The position numbers were made by a program, and so were the translations under genes. Under the pieces are notes generated by a model. It had not been told where the DNA came from. It did not search any database and saw nothing but the letters and a program-made list of their open reading frames with translations. A stretch of DNA of 64,000 bases from assembly GCA_950097015.1 (NCBI GenBank), contig CATNEN010000039.1, positions 3,236,001 to 3,300,000 of the forward strand, written 5' to 3'. The number at the start of each line of letters is the position of its first letter. Within the stretch, counting starts at the first letter, position 1. The DNA comes from Macrostomum hystrix. Lineage: Eukaryota > Platyhelminthes > Macrostomidae. Positions 24,501 to 39,500 of the stretch are shown piece after piece.

Positions 24501-27500
24501 GAAGTGCCTACTGTCCGCGTCTCGACTCTCGCTGTACTTGTGGCTTCTGGCTCGCCCGTAGCAGCAGTCGAAATTGCAATAGATGGCGATTCTGTCTCGA
24601 TGCTTGGTGTCTTGGAAGCAGAAGAGCTCTCGGTCGAAGCCGACACCGTACTCGTCGCAGTCGCTTCCGAAGTGCTTACAGATGGCATCTCGACTCTTGC
24701 TGTACTTGTGGCTTCTGTCTTGCCCGTAGCAGCAGTCGAAGCTGCACTGGATGGCGATTCGGTCTCGATGCTTGGTGTCACGGAAGCAGAAGAGCTCTCG
24801 GTCGAAGCCGACACCGTACTCGTCGCAGTCGCTTCCGAAGTGCCTACTGTCCGCGTCTCGACTCTCGCTGTACTTGTGGCTTCTGGCTCGCCCGTAGCAG
24901 CAGTCGAAATTGCAATAGATGGCGATTCTGTCTCGATGCCTGGTGTCTTGGAAGCAGAAGAGCTCTCGGTCAAAGCCGACACTGTACTCGTCGCAGTCGC
25001 TTCCGAAGTGCTTATAGTCGACGTCTCGACTCCCGCTGCGCTTGAGGCTTCTGGCTCGCTCGTTGCTGCAGTCCAAGCTGCACTGGATGGCGATTCAGTC
25101 TCGATGCTTGGTGTCGAAGCGGAAAAAGAGGTCACGGTGGAGGCCGACTCCGAACTTGTCGCACTCGCTTCCGAAGTGCCTACGGTCCGCGTCTCGACTC
25201 TCGCTGTGCTTGTGGCTTCTGGCGCGCTCGCTTCTGCAGTCGAAGCTGCACTGGATGGCGATTCAGTCTCGATGCTTCGTGTTGCGGCAGCAGAAGAGCT
25301 CTCGGTCGAAACCTGGCTCGCTTCTGAAGTGCTTACAGTCGGTGTCTCGACTCTCGCTGTGATTGTGGCTTCTGGCTCGCTCGCAGCTGCAGTCGAAGCT
25401 GCACTGGATGGCGATTCAGTCTCGATGATTGGTGTTACGTAAGAGGAAGAGCTCTCGGTCGAAGCCGACACCGTACTCGTCGCAGTCGCTTCCGAAGTGC
25501 CTACAGTCGACGTCTCGACTTTCGCTGTACTTGAGGCTTCTGGCTCACCTGTTGCAGCAGTCGAAATTGTAATAGATGACGATTCAGTCTCGATGCTTGG
25601 TGTCACGGAAGCAGAAGAGCTCTCGGTCGAAGCCGACACTGTACTCGTCGCAGTCGCTTCCGAAGTGCTTACGGTCGGCGTCTCGACTCTCGCTGTACTT
25701 GTGGCTTCTGGCTCGCCCGTAGCAGCAGTCGAAATTGCAATAGATGGCGATTTAGTCTCGATGCTTGGTGTCACGGAAGCAGAAGAGCTCTCGGTCGAAA
25801 CCGACACCGTACTCGTCGCAGTCGCTTCCGAAGTGCTTACGGTCGGCGTCTCGACTCTCGCTGTGCTTGAGGCTTCTGGCTCGCTCGTTGTTGCACTTGA
25901 AGCTGCACTGGAAGGCGTTTCAGTCTCGATGCTTGGTGTCGAATCGGTAGAAGAGGCCGACTCCGAACTTGTCGCACTCGCTTCGGAAGTGCCTACGGTC
26001 CGCGTCTCGACTCTTGCTGTAATTGTAGCTTCTGTCTTGCCCGTAGCAGCAGTCGAAGCTGCACTGGATGACGATTCAGACTCGATGTTTGGTGTCACGG
26101 AAGCAGAAGAGCTCTCGGTCGAAGCCGACGCCGTACTCGTCGCAGTCGCTTCCGAAGTGCCTACTGTCCGCGTCTCGACTCTCGCTGTACTTGTGGCTTC
26201 TGGCTCGCCCGTAGCAGCAGTCGAAATTGCAATAGATGGCGATTCTGTCTCGATGCTTGGTGTCTTGGAAGAAGAAGAGCTCTCGGTCGAAGCCGACACC
26301 GTACTCGTCGCAGTCGCTTCCGAAGTGCTTACAGATGGCATCTCGACTCTTGCTGTACTTGTGGCTTCTGTCTTGCCCATAGCAGCAGTCGAAGCTGCAC
26401 TGGATGACGATTCAGACTCGATGCTTGGTGTCACGGAAGCAGAAGAGCTCTCGGTCGAAGCCGACACCGTACTCGTCGCAGTCGCTTCCGAAGTGCCTAC
26501 AGTCGACGTCTCGACTCTCGCTGTACTTGAGGCTTCTGGCTCACCTGTTGCAGCAGTCGAAATTGTAATAGATGGCGATTCAGTCTCGATGCTTGGTGTC
26601 ACGAAAGCAGAAGAACTCTCGGTCGAAGCCGACACCGTACTCGTCGCAGTCGCTTCCGAAGTGCTTACGGTCGGCGTCTCGACTCTCGCTGTGCTTGAGG
26701 CTTCTGGCTCGCTCGTTGCTGCAGTAGAAGCTGCACTGGATTGCGATTCAGTCTCGATGCTTGGTGTCGCGGCGACAGAAGAGCTCCCGGTTGAAGCCGA
26801 CACCGTACTCGTCGCAGACCCTTCCGAAGTGCTTACAGTCGGCGCCTCGACTCTCGCTGTACTTGAGGCTTCTGGCTCACCTGTTGCAGCAGTCGAAATT
26901 GTAATAGATGGCGATTCAGTCTCAATGCTTGGTGTCACGGAAGCAGAAGAACTCTCGGTCGAAGACGACACTGTACTCGTCACAGTCGCTTCCGAAGTGC
27001 TTACAGGTAGCGTCTCGACTCCCGCTGCGCTTGAGGCTTCTGGCTCGCTCGTTCCTGCTGTCGAAGCTGCACTGGATTGCGATTCAGTCTCGATGCTTGG
27101 TGTCGAAGAGGCAGAAGAGCTCTCGGTCGAAGCCGACACCGTACTCGTCGCAGTCGCTTCCGAAGTGCCTGCCGTCCGCGTCTCGACTCTCGCTGTGATT
27201 GTGGCTTCTGGCGCGCTCGTTGCTGCAAGCGAAGCAGCACTGGATGGCGATTCAGTCTCGATGCTAGGTGTTACGTAAGAAGAAGAGCTCTCGGTCGAAG
27301 CCGACACCGTGCTTGTCACAGTCGCTTCCGAAGTGCTTACGGTCGGCGTCTCGACTCTCGCTGTACTTGTGGCTTCTGTCTCGCCCGTAGCAGCAGTCGA
27401 AGCTGCATTGGATGGCGATTCAATCTCGATGCTTGGTGCCACGGAAGTAGAAGAGCTCTCGGTCGAAGCCGACACCGTACTCGTCGCAGTCGCTTCCGAA

Positions 27501-30500
27501 GTGCCTACTGTCCGCGTCTCGTCTCTCGCTGTGATTGTGGCTTCTGGCGCGCTCGTTGCTGCAGTCGAAGCTGCACGGGATGGCAATTCAGTCTCGATGC
27601 TTGGTGTCAAAGCGGAAAACAAGGTCACGGTGGAGGCCGACTCCGAACTTGTCGCACTCGCTTCCGAAGTGCCTACGGTCCGCGTCTCGACTCTCGCTGT
27701 ACTTGTGGCTTCTGGCGCGCTCGTTGCTGCAGTCGAAGCTGCACTGGATGGCAATTCAGTCTCGATGCTTGGTGTCGAAGCGGAAAAAGAGGTCACGGTG
27801 GAGGCCGACTCCGTACTCGTCGCACTCGCTTCCGAAGTGCCTACTGTCTTCGTCTTGACTCTCGCTGTGATTGTGGCTTCTGGCGCGCTCGTTGCTGCAG
27901 TCGAAGCTGCACTGGATGGCAATTCAGTCTCGATGCTTGGTGTCTTGGAAGAAGAAGAGCTCTCGGTCGAAGCCGACACCGTACTCGTCGCAGTCGCTTC
28001 CGAAGTGCTTACAGATGACGTCTCCACTCTCGCTGCGCTTGAGGCTTCTGGCTCGCCCGTAGCAGCAGTCGAAGCTGCACTGGATGGCGATTCAGTCTCG
28101 ATGCTTGGTGTCACGGAAGCAGAAGAGGTCACGGTGGAGGCCGACTCCGTACTTGTCGCACTCGCTTCCGAAGTGCCTACTGTTCGCGTCTCGACTCTCG
28201 CTGTGATTGTGGCTTCTGGCGCGCTCGTTGCTGCAGTCGAAGCTGCACGGGATGGCAATTCAGTCTCGATGCTTGGTGTCGAAGCGGCAGAAGAGGTCAC
28301 GGTGGAGGCCGACTCCGTACTTGTCGCAGTCGCTTCCGAAGTGCCTACGGTCCGCATCTCGACTCTGGCTGTACTTAAGGCTTCTGGCTCGCCCGTAGTA
28401 GCAGTCGAAATTGCAATAGATGGCGATTCAGTCTCGATGCTTGGTGTCACGGAAGCAGAAGAGCTCTCGGTCGAAGCCGACACCGTACTCGTCGCAGTCG
28501 CTTCCGAAGTGCTTACAGATGACGTCTCGACTCTCGCTGCGCTTGAGGCTTCTGGCTCGCCCGTAGCAGCAGTCGAAGCTGCACTGGATGGCGATTCGGT
28601 CTCGATGCTTGGTGTCACGGAAGCAGAAGAGCTCTCGGTCGAAGCCGACACCGTACTCGTCGCAGTCGCTTCCGAAGTGCCTACTGTCTGCGTCTTGACT
28701 CTCGCTGTGATTGTGGCTTCTGGCTCGCCCGTAGCAGCAGTCGAAGCTGCACTGGATGGCGATTCATTCTCGATGCTTGGTGTCGAAGCGGAAAAAGAGG
28801 TCACGGTGGAGGCCGACTCCGTACTTGTCGCACTCGCTTCCGAAGTGCCTACGGTCCGCATCTCGACTCTCGCTGTACTTGAGGCTTCTGGCTCGCCCGT
28901 AGCAGCAGTCGAAATTGCAATAGATGGCGATTCTGTCTCGATGCTTGGTGTCACGGAAGCAGAAGAGCTCTCGGTCGAAGCCGACACCGTACTCGTCGCA
29001 GTCGCTTCTGAAGTGCTTACAGATGACGTCTCGACTCTCGCTGCGCTTGAGGCTTCTGGCTCGCCCGTAGCAGCAGTCGAAGCTGCACTGGATGGCGATT
29101 CGGTCTCGATGCTTGGTGTCACGGAAGCAGAAGAGCTCTCGGTCGAAGCCGACACCGTACTCGTCGCAGTCGCTTCCGAAGTGCTTACAGATGACGTCTC
29201 GACTCTCGCTGCGCTTGAGGCTTCTGGCTCGCCCGTAGCAGCAGTCGAAGCTGCACTGGATGGCGATTCATTCTCGATGCTTGGTGTCGAAGCGGAAAAA
29301 GAGGTCACGGTGGAGGCCGACTCCGAACTTGTCGCACTCGCTTCCGAAGTGCCTACGGTCCGCATCTCGACTCTCGCTGTACTTGAGGCTTCTGGCTCGC
29401 CCGTAGCAGCAGTCGAAGCTGCACTGGATGGCGATTCAGTCTCGATGCTTGGTGTCACGGAAGCAGAAGAGGTCACGGTGGAGGCCGACTCCGTACTTGT
29501 CGCACTCGCTTCCGAAGTGCCTACTGTCCGCGTCTCGACTCTCGCTGTACTTGTGGCTTCTGTCTCGCCCGTAGCAGCAGTCGAAGCTGCATTGGATGGC
29601 GATTCAATCTCGATGCTTGGTGCCACGGAAGGAGAAGAGCTCTCGGTCGAAGCCGACACCGTACTCGTCGCAGTCGCTTCCGAAGTGCTTACAGGTGGCG
29701 TCTCGACTCCCGCTGCGCTTGAGGCTTCTGGCTTGCTCGTTGCTGCAGTCGAAGCTGCACTGGATGGCGATTCAGTCTCGATGCTTGGTGTCGAAGCGGT
29801 AGAAGAGGTCACGGTGGAGGCCGACTCCGTACTTGTCGCAGTCGCTTCCGAAGTGCCTACCGTCCGCGTCTCGACTCTCGCTGTACTTGTGGCTTCTGGC
29901 TCGCCCGTTGCAGCAGTCGAAATTGCAATAGATGGCGATTCAGTCTCGATGCTTGGTGTCTTGGAAGAAGAAGAGCTCTCGGTCGAAGCCGACACCGTAC
30001 TCGTCGCAGTCGCTTCCGAAGTGCTTACAGATGACGTCTCGACTCTCGCTGCGCTTGAGGCTTCTGGCTCGCCCGTAGCAGCAGTGGAAGCTGCACTGGA
30101 TGGCGATTCGGTCTCGATGCTTGGTGTCACGGAAGCAGAAGAGCTCTCGGTCGAAGCCGTCACCGTACTCGTCGCAGTCGCTTCCGAAGTGCCTACTGTC
30201 CGCGTCTCGTCTCTCGCTGTGATTGTGGCTTCTGGCGCGCTCGTTGCTGCAGTCGAAGCTGCACGGGATGGCAATTCAGTCTCGATGCTTGGTGTCGAAG
30301 CGGCAGAAGAGGTCACGGTGGAGGCCGACTCCGTACTTGTCGCAGTCGCTTCCGAAGTGCCTACGGTCCGCGTCTCGACTCTCGCTGTGATTGTGGCTTC
30401 TGGCTCGCTCGTTGCTGCAGTCGAAGCTGCACTGGATGGCAATTCAGTCTCGATGCTTGGTTTCGAAGCGGTAGAAAAGGTCACGGTGTAGGCCGACTCC

Positions 30501-33500
30501 GTACTTGTCGCAGTCGCTTCCGAAGTGCCTTTGGTCCGCGTCTCGACTCTTGCTGTACTTGTGGCTTCTGGCTCGCCCAATGCAGCAGTCGAAATTGCTA
30601 TAGATGACGATTTAGTCTCGATGCTTGGTGTCTTGGAAGAAGAAGAGCTCTCGGTCGAAGCCGACACTGTACTCGTCGCAGTCGCTTCCGAAGTGCCTAC
30701 TGTCCGCGTCTCGACTCTCGCTGTGCTTGTGGCTTCTGGTTCGCTCGTGGCTGCAGTCGAAGCTGCAGTGGATGGCATTTCAGTCTTGATGCTTGGTGTC
30801 GAAGCGGAAGAAGAGGTCACGGTGGAGGCCGACTCCGAACTTGTCGCAATCGCTTCCGAAGTGCTTTCAGTCGGTGTCTCGACTCTCGCTGTGCTTGTGG
30901 CTTCTGGCGCGCTCGCTTCTGCAGTCGAAGCTGTACTGGATGGCGATTCAGTCTCGATGCTTCGTGTTGCGGCAGCAGAAGAGCTCTCGGTCGAAACCTG
31001 GCTCGCTTCTGAAGTGCTTACAGTCGGTGTCTCGACTCTCGCTGTGCTTGAGGCTTCTGGCTCGCTCGATGTTGCACTTGAAGCTGCACTGGAAGGCGAT
31101 TCAGTCTCGATGCTTGGTGTCGAATCGGTAGAAGAGGTCACGGTGGAGGCCGACTCCGAACTTGTCGCACTCGCTTCGGAAGTGCCTACGGTCCGCGTCT
31201 CGACTCTTGCTGTACTTGTGGCTTCTGTCTTGCCCGTAGCAGCAGTCGAAGCTGCACTGGATGACGATTCAGTCTCGATGCTTGGTGTCACGGAAGCAGA
31301 AGAGCTCTCGATCGAAGCCGAAACTGTACTCGTCGCAGTCGCTTCCGAAGTGCTTACAGTCGGTGTCTCGACTCTCGCTGTGCTTGAGGCTTCTGGCTCG
31401 CTCGTTGTTGCACTTGAAGCTGCACTGGATGGCGATTCATTCTCGATGCTTGGTGTCGAAGCGGAAAAAGAGGTCACGGTGGAGGCCGACTCTGAACTTG
31501 TCGCACTCGCTTCCGAAGTGCCTACGGTCCGCGTCTGGACTCTCGCTGTGCTTGTGGCTTCTGGCGCGCTCGCTTCTGCAGTCGAAGCTGCACTGGATTG
31601 CGATTCAGTCTCGATGCTTCGTGTTGCGGCAGCAGAAGAGCTCTCGGTCGAAACCTGGCTCGCTTCTGAAGTGCTTACAGTCGGTGTCTCGACTCTCGCT
31701 GTGATTGTGGCTTCTGGCTCGCTCGTTGCTGCAGTCGAAGCTGCACTGGATGGCGATTCTGTCTCGATGCTTGGTGTTACGTAAGAGGAAGAGCTCTCGG
31801 TCGAAGCCGACACTGTACTCGTCGCAGTCGCTTCCGAAGTGCTTACGGTCGGCGTCTCGACTCTCGCTGTACTTGTGGCTTCTGGCTCGCCCGTAGCAGC
31901 AGTCGAAATTGCAATAGATGGCGATTTAGTCTCAAAGCTTGGTGTCACGGAAGCAGAAGAGCTCTCGGTCGAAGCCGACACCGTACTCGTCGCAGTCGCT
32001 TCCGAAGTGCTTACGGTCGGCGTCTCGACTCTCGCTGTGCTTGAGGCTTCTGGCTCGCTCGTTGTTGCACTTGAAGCTGCACTGGAAGGCGATTCAGTCT
32101 CGATGCTTGGTGTCGAAGCGGAAAACGAGGTAACGGTGGAGGCCGACTCCGAACTTGTCGCACTCGCTTCGGAAGTGCCTACGGTCCGCGTCTCGACTCT
32201 TGCTGTACTTGTGGCTTCTGTCTTGCCCGTAGCAGCAGTCGAAGCTGCACTGGATGACGATTCAGACTCGATGTTTGGTGTCACGGAAGCAGAAGAGCTT
32301 TCGGTCGAAGCCGACGCCGTACTCTTCGCAGTCGCTTCCGAAGTGCCTACTGTCCGCGTCTCGACTCTCGCTGTACTTGTGGCTTCTGGCTCGCCCGTAG
32401 CAGCAGTCGAAATTGCAATAGATGGCGATTCTGTCTCGATGCTTGGTGTCTTGGAAGCAGAAGAGCTCTCGGTCGAAGCCGACACCGTACTCGTCGCAGT
32501 CGCTTCCGAAGTGCTTACAGATGGCATCTCGACTCTTGCTGTACTTGTGGCTTCTGTCTTGCCCGTAGCAGCAGTCGAAGCTGCACTGGATGGCGATTCG
32601 GTCTCGATGCTTGGTGTCACGGAAGCAGAAGAGCTCTCGGTCGAAGCCGACACCGTACTCGTCGCAGTCGCTTCCGAAGTGCCTACTGTCCGCGTCTCGA
32701 CTCTCGCTGTACTTGTGGCTTCTGGCTCGCCCGTAGCAGCAGTCGAAATTGCAATAGATGGCGATTCTGTCTCGATGCTTGGTGTCTTGGAAGCAGAAGA
32801 GCTCTCGGTCAAAGCCGACACTGTACTCGTCGCAGTCGCTTCCGAAGTGCTTATAGTCGACGTCTCGACTCCCGCTGCGCTTGAGGCTTCTGGCTCGCTC
32901 GTTGCTCCAGTCAAAGCTGCACTGGATGGCGATTCAGTCTCGATGCTTGGTGTCGAAGCGGAAAAAGAGGTCACGGTGGAGGCCGACTCTGAACTTGTCG
33001 CACTCGCTTCCGAAGTGCCTACGGTCCGCGTCTGGACTCTCGCTGTGCTTGTGGCTTCTGGCGCGCTCGCTTCTGCAGTCGAAGCTGCACTGGATTGCGA
33101 TTCAGTCTCGATGCTTCGTGTTGCGGCAGCAGAAGAGCTCTCGGTCGAAACCTGGCTCGCTTCTGAAGTGCTTACAGTCGGTGTCTCGACTCTCGCTGTG
33201 ATTGTGGCTTCTGGCTCGCTCGTTGCTGCAGTCGAAGCTGCACTGGATGGCGATTCTGTCTCGATGCTTGGTGTTACGTAAGAAGAAGAGCTCTCGGTCG
33301 AAGCCGACACTGTACTCGTCGCAGTCGCTTCCGAAGTGCTTACGGTCGGCGTCTCGACTCTCGCTGTACTTGTGGCTTCTGGCTCGCCCGTAGCAGCAGT
33401 CGAAATTGCAATAGATGGCGATTTAGTCTCGATGCTTGGTGTCACGTAAGCAGAAGAGCTCTCGGTCGAAGCCGACACCGTACTCGTCGCAGTCGCTTCC

Positions 33501-36500
33501 GAAGTGCTTACGGTCGGCGTCTCGACTCTCGCTGTGCTTGAGGCTTCTGGCTCGCTCGTTGTTGCACTTGAAGCTGCACTGGATGGCGATTCAGTCTCGA
33601 TGCTTGGTGTCGAAGCGGAAAACGAGGTCACGGTGGAGGCCGACTCCGAACTTGTCGCACTCGCTTCGGAAGTGCCTACGGTCCGCGTCTCGACTCTTGC
33701 TGTACTTGTGGCTTCTGTCTTGCCCGTAGCAGCAGTCGAAGCTGCACTGGATGACGATTCAGACTCGATGTTTGGTGTCACGGAAGCAGAAGAGCTCTCG
33801 GTCGAAGCCGACGCCGTACTCTTCGCAGTCGCTTCCGAAGTGCCTACTGTCCGCGTCTCGACTCTCGCTGTACTTGTGGCTTCTGGCTCGCCCGTAGCAG
33901 CAGTCGAAATTGCAATAGATGGCGATTCTGTCTCGATGCTTGGTGTCTTGGAAGCAGAAGAGCTCTCGGTCGAAGCCGACACCGTACTCGTCGCAGTCGC
34001 TTCCGAAGTGCTTACAGATGGCATCTCGACTCTTGCTGTACTTGTGGCTTCTGTCTTGCCCGTAGCAGCAGTCGAAGCTGCACTGGATGGCGATTCGGTC
34101 TCGATGCTTGGTGTCACGGAAGCAGAAGAGCTCTCGGTCGAAGCCGACACCGTACTCGTCGCAGTCGCTTCCGAAGTGCCTACTGTCCGCGTCTCGACTC
34201 TCGCTGTACTTGTGGCTTCTGGCTCGCCCGTAGCAGCAGTCGAAATTGCAATAGATGGCGATTCTGTCTCGATGCCTGGTGTCTTGGAAGCAGAAGAGCT
34301 CTCGGTCAAAGCCGACACTGTACTCGTCGCAGTCGCTTCCGAAGTGCTTATAGTCGACGTCTCGACTCCCGCTGCGCTTGAGGCTTCTGGCTCGCTCGTT
34401 GCTGCAGTCCAAGCTGCACTGGATGGCGATTCAGTCTCGATGCTTGGTGTCGAAGCGGAAAAAGAGGTCACGGTGGAGGCCGACTCCGAACTTGTCGCAC
34501 TCGCTTCCGAAGTGCCTACGGTCCGCGTCTCGACTCTCGCTGTGCTTGTGGCTTCTGGCGCGCTCGCTTCTGCAGTCGAAGCTGCACTGGATGGCGATTC
34601 AGTCTCGATGCTTCGTGTTGCGGCAGCAGAAGAGCTCTCGGTCGAAACCTGGCTCGCTTCTGAAGTGCTTACAGTCGGTGTCTCGACTCTCGCTGTGATT
34701 GTGGCTTCTGGCTCGCTCGCAGCTGCAGTCGAAGCTGCACTGGATGGCGATTCAGTCTCGATGATTGGTGTTACGTAAGAGGAAGAGCTCTCGGTCGAAG
34801 CCGACACCGTACTCGTCGCAGTCGCTTCCGAAGTGCCTACAGTCGACGTCTCGACTTTCGCTGTACTTGAGGCTTCTGGCTCACCTGTTGCAGCAGTCGA
34901 AATTGTAATAGATGACGATTCAGTCTCGATGCTTGGTGTCACGGAAGCAGAAGAGCTCTCGGTCGAAGCCGACACTGTACTCGTCGCAGTCGCTTCCGAA
35001 GTGCTTACGGTCGGCGTCTCGACTCTCGCTGTACTTGTGGCTTCTGGCTCGCCCGTAGCAGCAGTCGAAATTGCAATAGATGGCGATTTAGTCTCGATGC
35101 TTGGTGTCACGGAAGCAGAAGAGCTCTCGGTCGAAACCGACACCGTACTCGTCGCAGTCGCTTCCGAAGTGCTTACGGTCGGCGTCTCGACTCTCGCTGT
35201 GCTTGAGGCTTCTGGCTCGCTCGTTGTTGCACTTGAAGCTGCACTGGAAGGCGTTTCAGTCTCGATGCTTGGTGTCGAATCGGTAGAAGAGGCCGACTCC
35301 GAACTTGTCGCACTCGCTTCGGAAGTGCCTACGGTCCGCGTCTCGACTCTTGCTGTAATTGTAGCTTCTGTCTTGCCCGTAGCAGCAGTCGAAGCTGCAC
35401 TGGATGACGATTCAGACTCGATGTTTGGTGTCACGGAAGCAGAAGAGCTCTCGGTCGAAGCCGACGCCGTACTCGTCGCAGTCGCTTCCGAAGTGCCTAC
35501 TGTCCGCGTCTCGACTCTCGCTGTACTTGTGGCTTCTGGCTCGCCCGTAGCAGCAGTCGAAATTGCAATAGATGGCGATTCTGTCTCGATGCTTGGTGTC
35601 TTGGAAGAAGAAGAGCTCTCGGTCGAAGCCGACACCGTACTCGTCGCAGTCGCTTCCGAAGTGCTTACAGATGGCATCTCGACTCTTGCTGTACTTGTGG
35701 CTTCTGTCTTGCCCATAGCAGCAGTCGAAGCTGCACTGGATGACGATTCAGACTCGATGCTTGGTGTCACGGAAGCAGAAGAGCTCTCGGTCGAAGCCGA
35801 CACCGTACTCGTCGCAGTCGCTTCCGAAGTGCCTACAGTCGACGTCTCGACTCTCGCTGTACTTGAGGCTTCTGGCTCACCTGTTGCAGCAGTCGAAATT
35901 GTAATAGATGGCGATTCAGTCTCGATGCTTGGTGTCACGAAAGCAGAAGAACTCTCGGTCGAAGCCGACACCGTACTCGTCGCAGTCGCTTCCGAAGTGC
36001 TTACGGTCGGCGTCTCGACTCTCGCTGTGCTTGAGGCTTCTGGCTCGCTCGTTGCTGCAGTAGAAGCTGCACTGGATTGCGATTCAGTCTCGATGCTTGG
36101 TGTCGCGGCGACAGAAGAGCTCCCGGTTGAAGCCGACACCGTACTCGTCGCAGACCCTTCCGAAGTGCTTACAGTCGGCGCCTCGACTCTCGCTGTACTT
36201 GAGGCTTCTGGCTCACCTGTTGCAGCAGTCGAAATTGTAATAGATGGCGATTCAGTCTCAATGCTTGGTGTCACGGAAGCAGAAGAACTCTCGGTCGAAG
36301 ACGACACTGTACTCGTCACAGTCGCTTCCGAAGTGCTTACAGGTAGCGTCTCGACTCCCGCTGCGCTTGAGGCTTCTGGCTCGCTCGTTCCTGCTGTCGA
36401 AGCTGCACTGGATTGCGATTCAGTCTCGATGCTTGGTGTCGAAGAGGCAGAAGAGCTCTCGGTCGAAGCCGACACCGTACTCGTCGCAGTCGCTTCCGAA

Positions 36501-39500
36501 GTGCCTGCCGTCCGCGTCTCGACTCTCGCTGTGATTGTGGCTTCTGGCGCGCTCGTTGCTGCAAGCGAAGCAGCACTGGATGGCGATTCAGTCTCGATGC
36601 TAGGTGTTACGTAAGAAGAAGAGCTCTCGGTCGAAGCCGACACCGTGCTTGTCACAGTCGCTTCCGAAGTGCTTACGGTCGGCGTCTCGACTCTCGCTGT
36701 ACTTGTGGCTTCTGTCTCGCCCGTAGCAGCAGTCGAAGCTGCATTGGATGGCGATTCAATCTCGATGCTTGGTGCCACGGAAGTAGAAGAGCTCTCGGTC
36801 GAAGCCGACACCGTACTCGTCGCAGTCGCTTCCGAAGTGCCTACTGTCCGCGTCTCGTCTCTCGCTGTGATTGTGGCTTCTGGCGCGCTCGTTGCTGCAG
36901 TCGAAGCTGCACGGGATGGCAATTCAGTCTCGATGCTTGGTGTCAAAGCGGAAAACAAGGTCACGGTGGAGGCCGACTCCGAACTTGTCGCACTCGCTTC
37001 CGAAGTGCCTACGGTCCGCGTCTCGACTCTCGCTGTACTTGTGGCTTCTGGCGCGCTCGTTGCTGCAGTCGAAGCTGCACTGGATGGCAATTCAGTCTCG
37101 ATGCTTGGTGTCGAAGCGGAAAAAGAGGTCACGGTGGAGGCCGACTCCGTACTCGTCGCACTCGCTTCCGAAGTGCCTACTGTCTTCGTCTTGACTCTCG
37201 CTGTGATTGTGGCTTCTGGCGCGCTCGTTGCTGCAGTCGAAGCTGCACTGGATGGCAATTCAGTCTCGATGCTTGGTGTCTTGGAAGAAGAAGAGCTCTC
37301 GGTCGAAGCCGACACCGTACTCGTCGCAGTCGCTTCCGAAGTGCTTACAGATGACGTCTCCACTCTCGCTGCGCTTGAGGCTTCTGGCTCGCCCGTAGCA
37401 GCAGTCGAAGCTGCACTGGATGGCGATTCAGTCTCGATGCTTGGTGTCACGGAAGCAGAAGAGGTCACGGTGGAGGCCGACTCCGTACTTGTCGCACTCG
37501 CTTCCGAAGTGCCTACTGTTCGCGTCTCGACTCTCGCTGTGATTGTGGCTTCTGGCGCGCTCGTTGCTGCAGTCGAAGCTGCACGGGATGGCAATTCAGT
37601 CTCGATGCTTGGTGTCGAAGCGGCAGAAGAGGTCACGGTGGAGGCCGACTCCGTACTTGTCGCAGTCGCTTCCGAAGTGCCTACGGTCCGCATCTCGACT
37701 CTGGCTGTACTTAAGGCTTCTGGCTCGCCCGTAGTAGCAGTCGAAATTGCAATAGATGGCGATTCAGTCTCGATGCTTGGTGTCACGGAAGCAGATGAGC
37801 TCTCGGTCGAAGCCGACACCGTACTCGTCGCAGTCGCTTCTGAAGTGCTTACAGATGACGTCTCGACTCTTGCTGCGCTTGAGGCTTCTGGCTCGCCCGT
37901 AGCAGCAGTCGAAGCTGCACTGGATGGCGATTCAGTCTCGATGCTTGGTGTCACGGAAGCAGAAGAGGTCACGGTGGAGGCCGACTCCGTACTAGTCGCA
38001 CTCGCTTCCGAAGTGCTTACAGATGACGTCTTGACTCTTGCTGCGCTTGAGGCTTCTGGCTCGCCCGTAGCAGCAGTCGAAGCTGCACTGGATGGCGATT
38101 CAGTCTCGATGCTTGGTGTCACGGAAGCAGAAGAGGTCACGGTGGAGGCCGACTCCGTACTTGTCGCACTCGCTTCCGAAGTGCTTACAGATGACGTCTC
38201 GACTCTCGCTGCGCTTGAGGCTTCTGGCTCGCCCGTAGCAGCAGTCGAAGCTGCACTGGATGGCGATTCGGTCTCGATGCTTGGTGTCACGGAAGCAGAA
38301 GAGCTCTCGGTCGAAGCCGACACCGTACTCGTCGCAGTCGCTTCCGAAGTGCTTACAGATGACGTCTCGACTCTCGCTGCGCTTGAGGCTTCTGGCTCGC
38401 CCGTAGCAGCAGTCGAAGCTGCACTGGATGGCGATTCGGTCTCGATGCTTGGTGTCACGGAAGCAGAAGAGCTCTCGGTCGAAGCCGACACCGTACTCGT
38501 CGCAGTCGCTTCCGAAGTGCCTACTGTCTGCGTCTTGACTCTCGCTGTGATTGTGGCTTCTGGCTCGCCCGTAGCAGCAGTCGAAGCTGCACTGGATGGC
38601 GATTCATTCTCGATGCTTGGTGTCGAAGCGGAAAAAGAGGTCACGGTGGAGGCCGACTCCGTACTTGTCGCACTCGCTTCCGAAGTGCCTACGGTCCGCA
38701 TCTCGACTCTCGCTGTACTTGAGGCTTCTGGCTCGCCCGTAGCAGCAGTCGAAATTGCAATAGATGGCGATTCTGTCTCGATGCTTGGTGTCACGGAAGC
38801 AGAAGAGCTCTCGGTCGAAGCCGACACCGTACTCGTCGCAGTCGCTTCTGAAGTGCTTACAGATGACGTCTCGACTCTCGCTGCGCTTGAGGCTTCTGGC
38901 TCGCCCGTAGCAGCAGTCGAAGCTGCACTGGATGGCGATTCGGTCTCGATGCTTGGTGTCACGGAAGCAGAAGAGCTCTCGGTCGAAGCCGACACCGTAC
39001 TCGTCGCAGTCGCTTCCGAAGTGCTTACAGATGACGTCTCGACTCTCGCTGCGCTTGAGGCTTCTGGCTCGCCCGTAGCAGCAGTCGAAGCTGCACTGGA
39101 TGGCGATTCATTCTCGATGCTTGGTGTCGAAGCGGAAAAAGAGGTCACGGTGGAGGCCGACTCCGAACTTGTCGCACTCGCTTCCGAAGCGCCTACGGTC
39201 CGCATCTCGACTCTCGCTGTACTTGAGGCTTCTGGCTCGCCCGTAGCAGCAGTCGAAGCTGCACTGGATGGCGATTCAGTCTCGATGCTTGGTGTCACGG
39301 AAGCAGAAGAGGTCACGGTGGAGGCCGACTCCGTACTTGTCGCACTCGCTTCCGAAGTGCCTACTGTCCGCGTCTCGACTCTCGCTGTACTTGTGGCTTC
39401 TGTCTCGCCCGTAGCAGCAGTCGAAGCTGCATTGGATGGCGATTCAATCTCGATGCTTGGTGCCACGGAAGGAGAAGAGCTCTCGGTCGAAGCCGACACC

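Noticed and set aside
14583-34412. Minus-strand 217-aa frames with a Cys/His/Arg-rich repeat (14583, 24423, 33759)
   Set aside because: Out-of-frame readings of the same array unit, copied by the higher-order repeat; no independent support.
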